A stretch of 8,360 bases of DNA from JARRON01 sp037383845 (GTDB lineage Bacteria; Pseudomonadota; Gammaproteobacteria; Steroidobacterales; XN24), in the NCBI GenBank assembly GCA_037383845.1, contig JARRON010000072.1, positions 1 to 8,360 on the forward strand, written 5' to 3'. The notes beneath the pieces were generated by a model that was not told the DNA's origin, searched no databases, and saw only the letters and a program-made list of their open reading frames with translations. Positions 1 to 6,881 of the stretch are shown here, in pieces; within the stretch, counting starts at the first letter, position 1, and each line of letters begins with the position of its first letter. The translations under genes were made by a program, and so were the position numbers.

Positions 1-821
1 GCCCGGCGCCAGGAGCCTGCGTGCACCTCGTAGATGCTCATGGGCCGGTCGGCGCGGTAACCGCCTTCCCGCCGGGCCGCGACCCAGCCCTCGTCCTGCC
101 AGTTGTAGGCCATCGGGTCCATGACGATGGAGGCGTTGCCGGGGGGCTGTTCGGAATAGAAGCCGAAAGGGTCCGCCTTTGCCGGAAGCTGCTGACCGTC
201 CGGTCCCTTGAGCTCGAACTTGTAGAGCGCCCCCGGCTCCAGCCCCGGCACGAACAGCCGCCACACGCCCTCGTAGGAGCTCTGCATCGGATGCCGGCGG
301 CCGTCCCAGTCGTTGAAGGGACCGACCACGCTGACACTCCGCGCCGCAGGCGCGTATACGGCGAAGCGGACGCCGCTCGTCTCACCGCCCGCCTCGCCCT
401 CCAGGACTTCCGGGTGAGCGCCCAGGTAGCGGTAAAGCCGGTTGCGGTCCTCCGGGCCCCTGGCGAACACGGCCTTTCGATACTGGTAAGGATCCTGCAC
501 CGCGAATTCGCGGCCTTTCCGGCACACGCGGAGCTCGTAGGGGAAGATGCGCCGGCGCCGGGCGAGCCGAAGGACGAAAAGATCCGTCTCGCCGCGCCGC
601 TCCATGGGGCCAAGGTTCCGCCCCTCCCGGAGGTCAATCACCTCGACCCGGTCCGCGTCGGGCATCCAGACCCTCAGGACGAGCCCCTTGCCCTCCGCGC
701 CCGGATGCAGGCCGAGGAACTGGAAAGGCACGGCACAACGGGCCCCGGCCAGTTCGTCGAGGAAATATGCCGTGGCGTCGTCCACCCCGGCGGGCGCAGA
801 GTTATCCGATCGGCGAGGCAC
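1..821 (-). CDS. glgB: 1,4-alpha-glucan branching enzyme GlgB, N-terminal part (runs off the left edge)
   Basis: GlgB cuts alpha-1,4 glucan chains and rejoins them as alpha-1,6 branches during cytoplasmic glycogen synthesis (family knowledge). About 273 codons are visible, roughly the first third of a usual 700-750-residue enzyme. An N-terminal beta module is followed by a CBM48-type module with LYRYLGAHPE, then VRFAVYAPAARSVSVVG and FNDWDGRRHPM (FNDW at residues 169-172). Next come KADPFGFYSEQPPGNAS and, at the edge, MSIYEVHAGSWRR, which opens the GH13 barrel. The catalytic residues lie outside the window. The start is uncertain. GTG at 821-819 overlaps the end of glgP by 20 bases and has GGAGA about 9-10 bases upstream. 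GTG at 785-783 lies just after the glgP stop but has a poor ribosome binding site. I prefer 821. Either way it is probably translationally coupled to glgP. Identity is very secure; the start is not. Confidence 0.93.
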   Translation of the reverse strand, partial: MPRRSDNSAPAGVDDATAYFLDELAGARCAVPFQFLGLHPGAEGKGLVLRVWMPDADRVEVIDLREGRNLGPMERRGETDLFVLRLARRRRIFPYELRVCRKGREFAVQDPYQYRKAVFARGPEDRNRLYRYLGAHPEVLEGEAGGETSGVRFAVYAPAARSVSVVGPFNDWDGRRHPMQSSYEGVWRLFVPGLEPGALYKFELKGPDGQQLPAKADPFGFYSEQPPGNASIVMDPMAYNWQDEGWVAARREGGYRADRPMSIYEVHAGSWRR

Positions 822-3276
822 GCCAGATGTTCTCCGCGTACTGCCGGATGGACCTGTCCGAGGAGAACCAGCCCATGCTGGCCGTGTTGATCACGGCCTT
901 GGTAAACCACGCGTCCGAATCGCGGTAGACCTCGTCCACCCGGTCCTGGGTGTCCACGTAGTCGTCATAGTCGGCGAGAACGAGGAAATATTCGCCGTCG
1001 CCGATCAGCGCGTCCACCACCGGCGCGAACCGGCGCAGGTCGTCCGGAGAGAAAACGCCGTCGCGGATCTGCCGGAGCACCTCGCCCAGCTCTGCGTTGT
1101 TCCGGGCAAGCTCGATGGGGTAGTACCCGCCCCGGCGGCGTTCGGCCACCTCCTCCGCCGTGAGGCCGAAGATGAAGATGTTGTCGTCGCCCACCGCATC
1201 CCGGATTTCGATGTTGGCCCCGTCCAGGGTCCCGATGGTCAGCGCCCCGTTCATGGCGAACTTCATGTTCCCCGTGCCGGACGCTTCCATCCCCGCCGTG
1301 GAAATCTGCTCTGAAAGATCCGCCGCCGGAATGATCACTTCGGCCGCGGAAACACTGTAATTCGGGATGAAGACGACCTTCAGCCGGTCACCGACCACGG
1401 GGTCTGAATTGATCACCGCCGCAACGTTGTTGATGAGCTGGATAATGGACTTCGCCATGGTATATGCGGGCGCGGCCTTGCCAGCGAGGACCACGGTTCG
1501 CGGAAGCCAGTCCCGGTCCGGTTCCTGGCGGATGCGGTTATACCGGGTAATGACGTGCAGGAGATTCAGCATCTGGCGCTTGTACTCGTGGATGCGCTTG
1601 ATCTGCACGTCGAACAATGAATCCGGGTTCACCTCCACGCCGGCCTCTCGCTGGATGTAGGCGGCCAGCCGCTCCTTGTTGGCCTGCTTGACCCGGGCGA
1701 ACTCCTCCCGAAAGCCTTCGTCGCCGGCCATCTCCTTAAGCGCCGACAGCCGCTCCAGGTCTGTTTCCCAGCCTTCCCCGACCCTGGCGTCCAGCAGCCG
1801 CGAAAGGCCCGGGTTGGCGGCCTTGATCCACCGGCGAGGCGTGACGCCGTTGGTCACGTTGACGAACTTGCCCGGGAAAAACTCGTCGAAGTCGCTGAAG
1901 ATCTGCTCACGGACAAGCTGGGAATGAAGCTCGGCCACGCCGTTGACACGCCGGCTGCCGACGGTGGCCAGCCAGGCCATGCGGACACGCCGGCCGTCGT
2001 GCCCGGATTCGTCGATCAGGGACATCCTGCGGCGGCGATCGTGGTCCCCCGGGTAGCGCTCCCAGACCGCGTCAAGAAAGTCCCGATTGATGTGGTAGAT
2101 GATCTCCAGGTGCCGGGGCACCAGCTTCTCCAGCATCCGCACCGGCCAGGTCTCCAGCGCCTCGGGCAACAGCGTGTGGTTGGTGTAGTTAAACACCTCC
2201 CGGGTGATGCCCCAGGCCTTTTCCCAGTCCATGCCGTGGACGTCTATGAGGAGCCGCATGAGCTCCGGCACCGCCAGCGCCGGGTGGGTGTCGTTGAGCT
2301 GGATCGTGACCCGGTCCGGCAGCGCGTCCAGGCTGAAGCCGGCCTCCAGATGCTCGTGCAGGATGTCCTGGAGGCTCGCAGAGCAGAAAAAATACTCCTG
2401 CTTGATGCGAAGCTCTTTGCCCTCTTCCGTGGAATCGTCGGGGTACAGGACGCGGGAGATGTTCTCTGCTGCGTTCTTGGCCGCCGCGGCGCCCGTGTAA
2501 TCGCCCTTGTTGAACAGGTCCAGGTCGATCTCCGGAGCGTAACGCGCGCCCCACAGGCGCAGGTGGTTCACGGTCTCCCCGTTTTTTCCCGGCACCGGCG
2601 TGTCGTAGGCCACCGCCTCGATGACCTGGGCGTCCCGCCATTCCACGCGGGGCTGGCCGTCCGGGCCCTGCACGCTTACGCAGCGCCCGCCGATCCTGAC
2701 GTCGTAGCGGATGTCCTCCCGCTTGATTTCCCAGAGGTTGCGGAAGCGCAGCCAGATGTTGGGTTTCTCGATCTGCTCGCCTTCGGGCCCGATCACCTGC
2801 TCGAACAGGCCGTAGTCGTAGCGGATGCCGTAGCCGAAGCCAGCCAGGTCCAGGGTCGCCATGGAGTCCAGGTAGCAGGCCGCCAGGCGGCCCAGGCCGC
2901 CGTTGCCCAGGCCTGCGTCCTGTTCTTCCTGCATAAGGCGTTCCATGCGGACGCCGATGTCGTTCAGGAGCTCCCGGGCACTGTCCTCCACGCCGAGATT
3001 GATCGCGGCGTTCTGCAGCGCACGGCCCATGAGGAATTCCAGCGAGAGGTAGTAGATCTTCTTCGGCTGCTTGTCCCGGATTCGCCGCTGGGTGGCGTGC
3101 CAGTGCTCCAGCTGGCGGTCCCGCAGCACCAGGCCGACGGAACGGTAGAGATCGTGCAGGGTCGCGGTATCGAAGTCCTTGCCCACGGCGTACAGCAGCT
3201 TGCGCCGGGCATCCTTCCGCAGGCTTTCCTCATCCAGGCCCAGGGGGACCAGTTCGCCGTTTCTCGGATCGATCAC
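802..3276 (-). CDS. glgP: glycogen/maltodextrin phosphorylase (GT35)
   Basis: This cytoplasmic PLP-dependent enzyme removes glucose-1-phosphate from the non-reducing ends of alpha-1,4 glucans using phosphate. The protein is 824 residues from the chosen start, a normal length. Family signatures include KKIYYLSLEFLMGRAL, EQDAGLGNGGLGRLAACYLD, QLNDTHPALAVPELMR, VNGVAELHSQL, VNVTNGVTPRRW, QIKRIHEYKRQ, and the cofactor site EASGTGNMKFAMNG, whose Lys (about residue 672) should bind PLP. It ends with the expected MGWFSSDRSIRQYAENIW. I chose GTG 3276-3274 because GAGGAG lies 10 bases upstream. The in-frame TTG at 3294-3292 would add six residues but overlaps that Shine-Dalgarno. It sits between the amylase and glgB, all co-directional, so it probably belongs to one operon. 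glgP and malP products are hard to separate by sequence; the glgB neighbour favours a glycogen role. Confidence 0.96.
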   Translation of the reverse strand: MIDPRNGELVPLGLDEESLRKDARRKLLYAVGKDFDTATLHDLYRSVGLVLRDRQLEHWHATQRRIRDKQPKKIYYLSLEFLMGRALQNAAINLGVEDSARELLNDIGVRMERLMQEEQDAGLGNGGLGRLAACYLDSMATLDLAGFGYGIRYDYGLFEQVIGPEGEQIEKPNIWLRFRNLWEIKREDIRYDVRIGGRCVSVQGPDGQPRVEWRDAQVIEAVAYDTPVPGKNGETVNHLRLWGARYAPEIDLDLFNKGDYTGAAAAKNAAENISRVLYPDDSTEEGKELRIKQEYFFCSASLQDILHEHLEAGFSLDALPDRVTIQLNDTHPALAVPELMRLLIDVHGMDWEKAWGITREVFNYTNHTLLPEALETWPVRMLEKLVPRHLEIIYHINRDFLDAVWERYPGDHDRRRRMSLIDESGHDGRRVRMAWLATVGSRRVNGVAELHSQLVREQIFSDFDEFFPGKFVNVTNGVTPRRWIKAANPGLSRLLDARVGEGWETDLERLSALKEMAGDEGFREEFARVKQANKERLAAYIQREAGVEVNPDSLFDVQIKRIHEYKRQMLNLLHVITRYNRIRQEPDRDWLPRTVVLAGKAAPAYTMAKSIIQLINNVAAVINSDPVVGDRLKVVFIPNYSVSAAEVIIPAADLSEQISTAGMEASGTGNMKFAMNGALTIGTLDGANIEIRDAVGDDNIFIFGLTAEEVAERRRGGYYPIELARNNAELGEVLRQIRDGVFSPDDLRRFAPVVDALIGDGEYFLVLADYDDYVDTQDRVDEVYRDSDAWFTKAVINTASMGWFSSDRSIRQYAENIWRASPIG

Positions 3277-3286
3277 GTGAATCCTA

Positions 3287-3292
3287 CTCCTC
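3287..3292 (-). promoter_or_regulatory. Shine-Dalgarno GAGGAG that decides the glgP start
   Basis: Read on the minus strand, GAGGAG is followed by 10 bases and then GTG at 3276-3274. The alternative TTG start at 3294-3292 overlaps this element, which makes the GTG start more likely. Confidence 0.6.
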
Positions 3293-3298
3293 AATGCG

Positions 3299-3333
3299 CA
3301 CTCCGGCCCGCCGCAGGGCAGCGGGCCGGAGTG
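3299..3333 (-). terminator. perfect 13-bp GC-rich hairpin between the amylase gene and glgP
   Basis: Arms CACTCCGGCCCGC (3299-3311) and GCGGGCCGGAGTG (3321-3333) pair perfectly around a 9-base loop. It begins 23 bases past the amylase stop and ends just before the glgP Shine-Dalgarno. Neither strand has a T-run after the stem, so it is not a textbook Rho-independent terminator. It could be a weak terminator, an mRNA-end stabiliser that sets different levels of amylase and glgP, or a REP-like element. The structure is seen; the role is inferred. Confidence 0.5.
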
Positions 3334-3356
3334 AATCAGATATCCCTACCGCCCGA

Positions 3357-6300
3357 TCAGCGATCGCTGACCAGATAGGCAGTCCTGGGAGGTATCGTCC
3401 CCGAAAGAACGCCTCCGGTGAACACCAGGTCCGTCTCCGCGCCGGTGATTTCCACGGCCGGGCCGTCGGCCAGGCCGTCTGCGGGCAGGCCGCCAAGGAC
3501 CGACAGGTCCGCCGGGCCGTCCCCCATGTTCATCACCAGCAGGACGCTGGCCGCGCCGTCGAGATCACGACGCAGCGCGAAGACATCGCTGCCGTCGCCC
3601 GCCTTGCTCACCGACAGATACGCGACCTCCGGGTCCGAGACGTCGATGGTCCAGTCGTAGCATCCGGCTTCCTCGATGGTCAGGGTGCCGTTATCAGTCG
3701 GAATGCCGATCAGCTGCGAGCTGTCCAGCACTGTGGGTCCGCCGAGGACCACCCGCTCCACGCCGTAGTCGGCCGAGGCGATCTTGTAGGACAGCGGCGC
3801 CCCGTCGTCGCCCGGTGTCAGGCCCACCCTGGCCGACAGGACCCCGGGCGCCGTCAGCGCAAAGCGGTCACCTTCCACGGCCGGCTCCGCCCAGTCGTTG
3901 AACGACCCGCGCACATACACCGGAGCCCCGAAAGCCGCGCCGTCCGGATCGCTCGATACCGGAGCGCACGTGCCGTCGGTGTCGGCGCTCGCCGTCAGGA
4001 CCAGGCTCTCCGGGTCGGAGGCATCGAGGGAGAAGTTGTAACAACCGTCCTCCGGGATGCTCAGCTGGCTGTTGGGCTGGCCGCCACCGGGGATGAGGGA
4101 CAGCTCAGTGTCGAAGGGCGTCGCCTGCCCATCCACGGTCCGCTCGTAGCTCCAGTCCGCCGTGGCGATTTTGTACTCGTAGCTGCCGGCCGTGATCTCG
4201 AACTCCGCCTCGTAGGTATCGATTTCCGTGCGGATGAAGGCCGATTCCGGCGGGTTGCCCCAGTCGTTGAACCCGCCGCGCATAAACAGCTGTCCCGGCA
4301 GCGCAGACGGCGGCCAGGTCGGCGGCACGCTGCACTGCTCAGAGAAGTCGTACAGCAACGTCTGCGAGCCCTGTCGGAGTGCAGGATAGGCGGTCCGTGC
4401 TGCGGCGAGCCGGGCCAGTCGCCGGACAAGTGGTGCTGCGACGTCGAGACGGCTCACCGTGAGTCCGGGGTTATCGACGCTGGCGGAGGTGTCCACGTCG
4501 AACCGGTAGCACCCGTCGGCCGCGATCTCCAGATTCGTGTTCCCGCCGCTGGTGTTCAGGGTCACGGACGTGCCCGGCACCACCGTCTCCGCGTCATTGG
4601 TCCTTTCGACGGACCAGTCCGCTGCAGCCACCTTGAACGCGTAGCTGCCGGCGGACAGCTGGACGGCCTGGGCGTAGACGCCGTCGCCCTGGTTGAACAC
4701 CTGGGACTCCGCCAGCGGCGGGTCCGCCCAGTCGTTGAAGGCGCCGCGGAGGAACACGCTGGTACCGAATGCCTCGGTGTTGTCCAGCCCCTGGTCCTCG
4801 ACGTAACACTCCGTCACCGTGGGATCGCCGGCCGCCTCGAAATCCATGCTCTTGCGGTTCGAGTTATCCGGGAAGTTGAAGTCGTCTATGCCCTCCATGC
4901 CGATTTCCGTGCCGTAGTAGACGCTCGGAATACCCCGGTTGGCATAGAGGAAGGTCAGACCGGCATCCACCAGCTCCAGCGCCGTGGCCCGATCGTAGCC
5001 GCGCTGCTGGATGATGTCCGATGTCACGCGGATGTTGTCGTGATTGTCGATGAACGTGGACAGCCGCCTGGGATCGCTGTAGAGCGAATCCTGCTCCAGC
5101 ACCTCCGCCAGGCTGTCCGAGAAACCTGCGATCGCGCCGCGGAAGGCCCCGTGGAGCGCGAAGTCCCTGGTGGAAGGCGTGCCGACGGTGTCCATCCAGT
5201 ACGCCAGCCGCTCCGGGCCTTCGGTGTTCTCGCCCATGCTCCAGACACTGCTGCGGTCCGCCGGCGCTCCCGGAGCGAAAGCCTCGGTCCAGAACTCGTT
5301 ATTCACGAAGCGCTGGGCATCCCACCGGAAACCGTCGATGCCGGTGCTCGCCACCAGGTTCTGGATCTGGCTCAGGGTGAAGTCAGTGACCTCCGCAAGC
5401 TCCTGCCTGAGATCAGGCAGGCCGCCCAGGCAGGCCCGTTCCAGGTCGTTGTCCGGGCTCTGACATTCGCTTCCAAGGCGCACCCAGTCCCGGTTCGTCT
5501 GGACGATTTCGGCATCGTAGCCCACGTGGTTGGCCACGAAATCGACGATGACCTTCAGCCCGTTGGCATGGGCGGTGTCCACCAGGGCCTTGAGTTCCCC
5601 GATGGTGCCGAAATGAGGCTCGATCTCCAGGCTGGCCTCGGGCCAGTAGCCGTGATACGCGGCGTTGCCGTTATCCAGGGCAGGCACCTGGTAGATCACC
5701 GGCGAGATCCAGACGGCGGTGAAGCCCATGGCCTGGAAGTAGCCTTCCTCGATCTTCTGACGGATGCCCGCGAAGTCGCCGCCGTGCCAGCCAATGTGGC
5801 TGGAGGGATCCGCCTCGTCGCCGCGGCGGGTGCCGTCGGCGTCGTCGTTCGTGGGGTCCCCGTTGGCGAAGCGGTCGGTGAATGCCCAGTAAATGATCTC
5901 GTCGGAGAAATCCGCCAGCGCCTGGGCCTCACCGAGCGTTGCCGACGCCGAGGCTTCGTTGTCACCGGGCGTGGGGTCCGGGTAGGTCGAGTCCTCTCCC
6001 ACCGACACCGTCGCGACGAGGTCCGCTCCCGACGCCGCCGAGTAGGACACGGGCGTGGTGACGGTAATCACCGCGCTGCCGCCGTTCTCCAGGCTCAGCG
6101 TCGTGGCCGGAGCCCCCTTGCCCTCTTCGGAGCCACAGGAACCGCCGGTGGCGGTGCACGTCCAGCGGATGGAGTTGGCCAGGACGCTGCCCGCCGGGTC
6201 CACGCCAATTTCAACGTCCACGCCCTCGGCGGCTTCAGGGCCGGCGTTGTCGACCGTGAACGTCCACTCACCGTTGGTCCCGGGCGTGATGGTGCCCGGT

Positions 6301-6428
6301 CCCGAGGCGGAGGCCTTGAGGTCGACCTCCCCGATGAACGACTGCCCCGGCTTGTCGACATCTGGGCTGCAGCCCACGAAAAAAGCTGCCAGACCGGCCA
6401 GCAGCAGTCCGATGCCCGATTTACGCAT
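3357..6428 (-). CDS. secreted GH13 alpha-amylase-type lipoprotein with three inserted FNDW starch-binding-type modules
   Basis: A 1,023-residue protein expected to hydrolyse alpha-1,4 glucan outside the cytoplasm. Residues 1-20 form a lipoprotein signal (FFVGC, Cys20; Ser21 would suit the outer membrane). Residues about 34-165 resemble a DUF11/CARDB-like beta domain. The GH13 barrel starts near 175 and has all four conserved regions: VDFVANH (D296), GFRWDAQRF (R368, nucleophile D370), SMGENTEG (acid/base E400) and FIDNHDN (D464). Module 1 (about 541-660) interrupts the barrel. The typical last-helix segment follows (PLVRRLARLAAARTAYPALR, 666-685). Modules 2 and 3 (about 699-815 and 821-942) come next, then the C-terminal beta domain (about 946-1023). 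The ATG has GGGAGA 9 bases upstream. The mature protein is very acidic. It could instead be a cyclomaltodextrinase- or pullulanase-like GH13 enzyme, since exact specificity is not readable from sequence. It leads the glgP-glgB transcription unit. Confidence 0.92.
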   Translation of the reverse strand: MRKSGIGLLLAGLAAFFVGCSPDVDKPGQSFIGEVDLKASASGPGTITPGTNGEWTFTVDNAGPEAAEGVDVEIGVDPAGSVLANSIRWTCTATGGSCGSEEGKGAPATTLSLENGGSAVITVTTPVSYSAASGADLVATVSVGEDSTYPDPTPGDNEASASATLGEAQALADFSDEIIYWAFTDRFANGDPTNDDADGTRRGDEADPSSHIGWHGGDFAGIRQKIEEGYFQAMGFTAVWISPVIYQVPALDNGNAAYHGYWPEASLEIEPHFGTIGELKALVDTAHANGLKVIVDFVANHVGYDAEIVQTNRDWVRLGSECQSPDNDLERACLGGLPDLRQELAEVTDFTLSQIQNLVASTGIDGFRWDAQRFVNNEFWTEAFAPGAPADRSSVWSMGENTEGPERLAYWMDTVGTPSTRDFALHGAFRGAIAGFSDSLAEVLEQDSLYSDPRRLSTFIDNHDNIRVTSDIIQQRGYDRATALELVDAGLTFLYANRGIPSVYYGTEIGMEGIDDFNFPDNSNRKSMDFEAAGDPTVTECYVEDQGLDNTEAFGTSVFLRGAFNDWADPPLAESQVFNQGDGVYAQAVQLSAGSYAFKVAAADWSVERTNDAETVVPGTSVTLNTSGGNTNLEIAADGCYRFDVDTSASVDNPGLTVSRLDVAAPLVRRLARLAAARTAYPALRQGSQTLLYDFSEQCSVPPTWPPSALPGQLFMRGGFNDWGNPPESAFIRTEIDTYEAEFEITAGSYEYKIATADWSYERTVDGQATPFDTELSLIPGGGQPNSQLSIPEDGCYNFSLDASDPESLVLTASADTDGTCAPVSSDPDGAAFGAPVYVRGSFNDWAEPAVEGDRFALTAPGVLSARVGLTPGDDGAPLSYKIASADYGVERVVLGGPTVLDSSQLIGIPTDNGTLTIEEAGCYDWTIDVSDPEVAYLSVSKAGDGSDVFALRRDLDGAASVLLVMNMGDGPADLSVLGGLPADGLADGPAVEITGAETDLVFTGGVLSGTIPPRTAYLVSDR
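3603..3968 (-). repeat. amylase module 3 (FNDW starch-binding-type repeat)
   Basis: Third protein-level repeat, residues about 821-942. It has VYVRGSFNDWAEP, SYKIASADYGVER and AGCYDWTIDVSDPE. The ADW tryptophan of the other copies is Tyr here and the copy is the most diverged. The boundary cysteines C821 and C923 match the paired positions in the other two modules. It resembles pullulanase-associated (X25/CBM48-like) beta-sandwich modules that bind starch; that assignment is inference from motif likeness. Confidence 0.75.
3984..4334 (-). repeat. amylase module 2 (FNDW starch-binding-type repeat)
   Basis: Second repeat, residues about 699-815. It has LFMRGGFNDWGNPP, AGSYEYKIATADWSYERT and EDGCYNFSLDASDPE. 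The likely disulfide is C699-C796. It directly precedes module 3, and the pair separates the segment PALRQGSQTLLYDF from the C-terminal beta domain that normally follows it in GH13 enzymes. Confidence 0.78.
4449..4808 (-). repeat. amylase module 1 (FNDW starch-binding-type repeat, inside the barrel)
   Basis: First repeat, residues about 541-660. It has VFLRGAFNDWADPP, AGSYAFKVAAADWSVERT and ADGCYRFDVD. The likely disulfide is C541-C640. It lies after the NRKSMDF segment near the eighth barrel strand and before the helix PLVRRLARLAAARTAYPALR, so it is an insertion in the catalytic domain. Confidence 0.78.
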
Positions 6429-6611
6429 TATTCTGGTTCTCCCGTGTGCGCTCTCGCGGTCTCGCCGGATTTTGGATTTGGAGAGCAGTCCCGGCGTTCG
6501 GCCACCGGCTCAGGCGGCTCCGGTTGGAGGATAGCAAAAGCCCGGGCAGGTGGCTTTCCCGGCGAGCACCGGCTTTTCTTGGTGCGCCGCAATACGGCAC
6601 TGTCCCGTAGA
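6429..6611. other. divergent intergenic region
   Basis: This stretch separates the leftward amylase from the rightward mlaC-like gene and should hold both promoters. Apart from the amylase Shine-Dalgarno, the visible items are a small AT-richer patch (about 6468-6482) and a loose inverted repeat, AAAAGCC (6536-6542) with GGCTTTT (6571-6577). No -35/-10 pair with good spacing and no MalT-like box was recognisable on either strand. Confidence 0.4.
6438..6443 (-). promoter_or_regulatory. Shine-Dalgarno of the amylase gene
   Basis: On the minus strand GGGAGA lies 9 bases before the ATG at 6428-6426. It supports this start, which also places a clean lipoprotein signal at the N-terminus. Confidence 0.7.
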
Positions 6612-6706
6612 ATGGCTGGCGTGTCGTCCCGCCCCGCTTACGCCGTCGCCCGGCTGCTACTGGCCGCCTGGCTGCTGACCGCCCTGCCGGCCGTCGCCGC
6701 CCAGCC

Positions 6707-6730
6707 GCCTCCGGCGCGCGCGCCGGAGGC
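6707..6730. repeat. perfect 24-bp palindrome inside the mlaC-like gene
   Basis: The arm GCCTCCGGCGCG is followed immediately by its exact reverse complement, centred between 6718 and 6719. It encodes the PPPARAPEA stretch just after the signal peptide and lies about 57 bases before the tandem duplication. It could form a stable hairpin with a tight loop. Confidence 0.85.
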
Positions 6731-6787
6731 AATAATCCGGGCCACGGAGGATGATCTTGAGCAAGCCTTGTCCGCCTGCCGTCTCGA

Positions 6788-6881
6788 GCTCGCCACCGAT
6801 CCGCCGGCCCTGCGGTCAATGGCCCACCAGCTCCGCTCGCCACGGATCCGGCGGCCCTGCGGTCACTGGCCCACCGGCTCC
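6788..6881 (+). repeat. 47-bp tandem direct repeat (two copies) breaking the mlaC-like frame
   Basis: Copy 1 (6788-6834) and copy 2 (6835-6881) abut exactly. They match at 43 of 47 positions, differing at repeat positions 10, 17, 32 and 42. Both start GCTCGCCAC and end GGCTCC or AGCTCC. Because 47 is not a multiple of three, the second copy shifts the frame from that of ATG 6612 to that of the MlaC C-terminal part. Confidence 0.95.

Noticed and set aside
21..890. 289-codon plus-strand frame and a 199-codon minus-strand frame over the glgB region
   Set aside because: The minus-strand frame with codons starting at 821 reads as unmistakable GlgB. Both others are compositional shadows.
1924..3378. 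484-codon plus-strand open frame opposite glgP
   Set aside because: It is antisense to the clearly conserved glgP frame and has no recognisable family or ribosome binding site.
3603..4808. The three similar stretches in the amylase gene as DNA-level repeats or mobile insertions
   Set aside because: They are alike mainly at protein level (FNDW, ADW, GCY) and well diverged in DNA, with no terminal inverted or flanking repeats, so they are protein modules rather than mobile DNA.
6536..6577. Inverted repeat AAAAGCC / GGCTTTT in the divergent intergenic region as a terminator or attenuator
   Set aside because: Only seven clean base pairs over a long loop, and a terminator upstream of both divergent starts makes little sense. 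It could be chance.
6579..6613. TTGGTG and TAGAAT as a plus-strand promoter for the mlaC-like gene
   Set aside because: The spacer is 23 bases, too long for a sigma-70 promoter, and the -10 would overlap the ATG.
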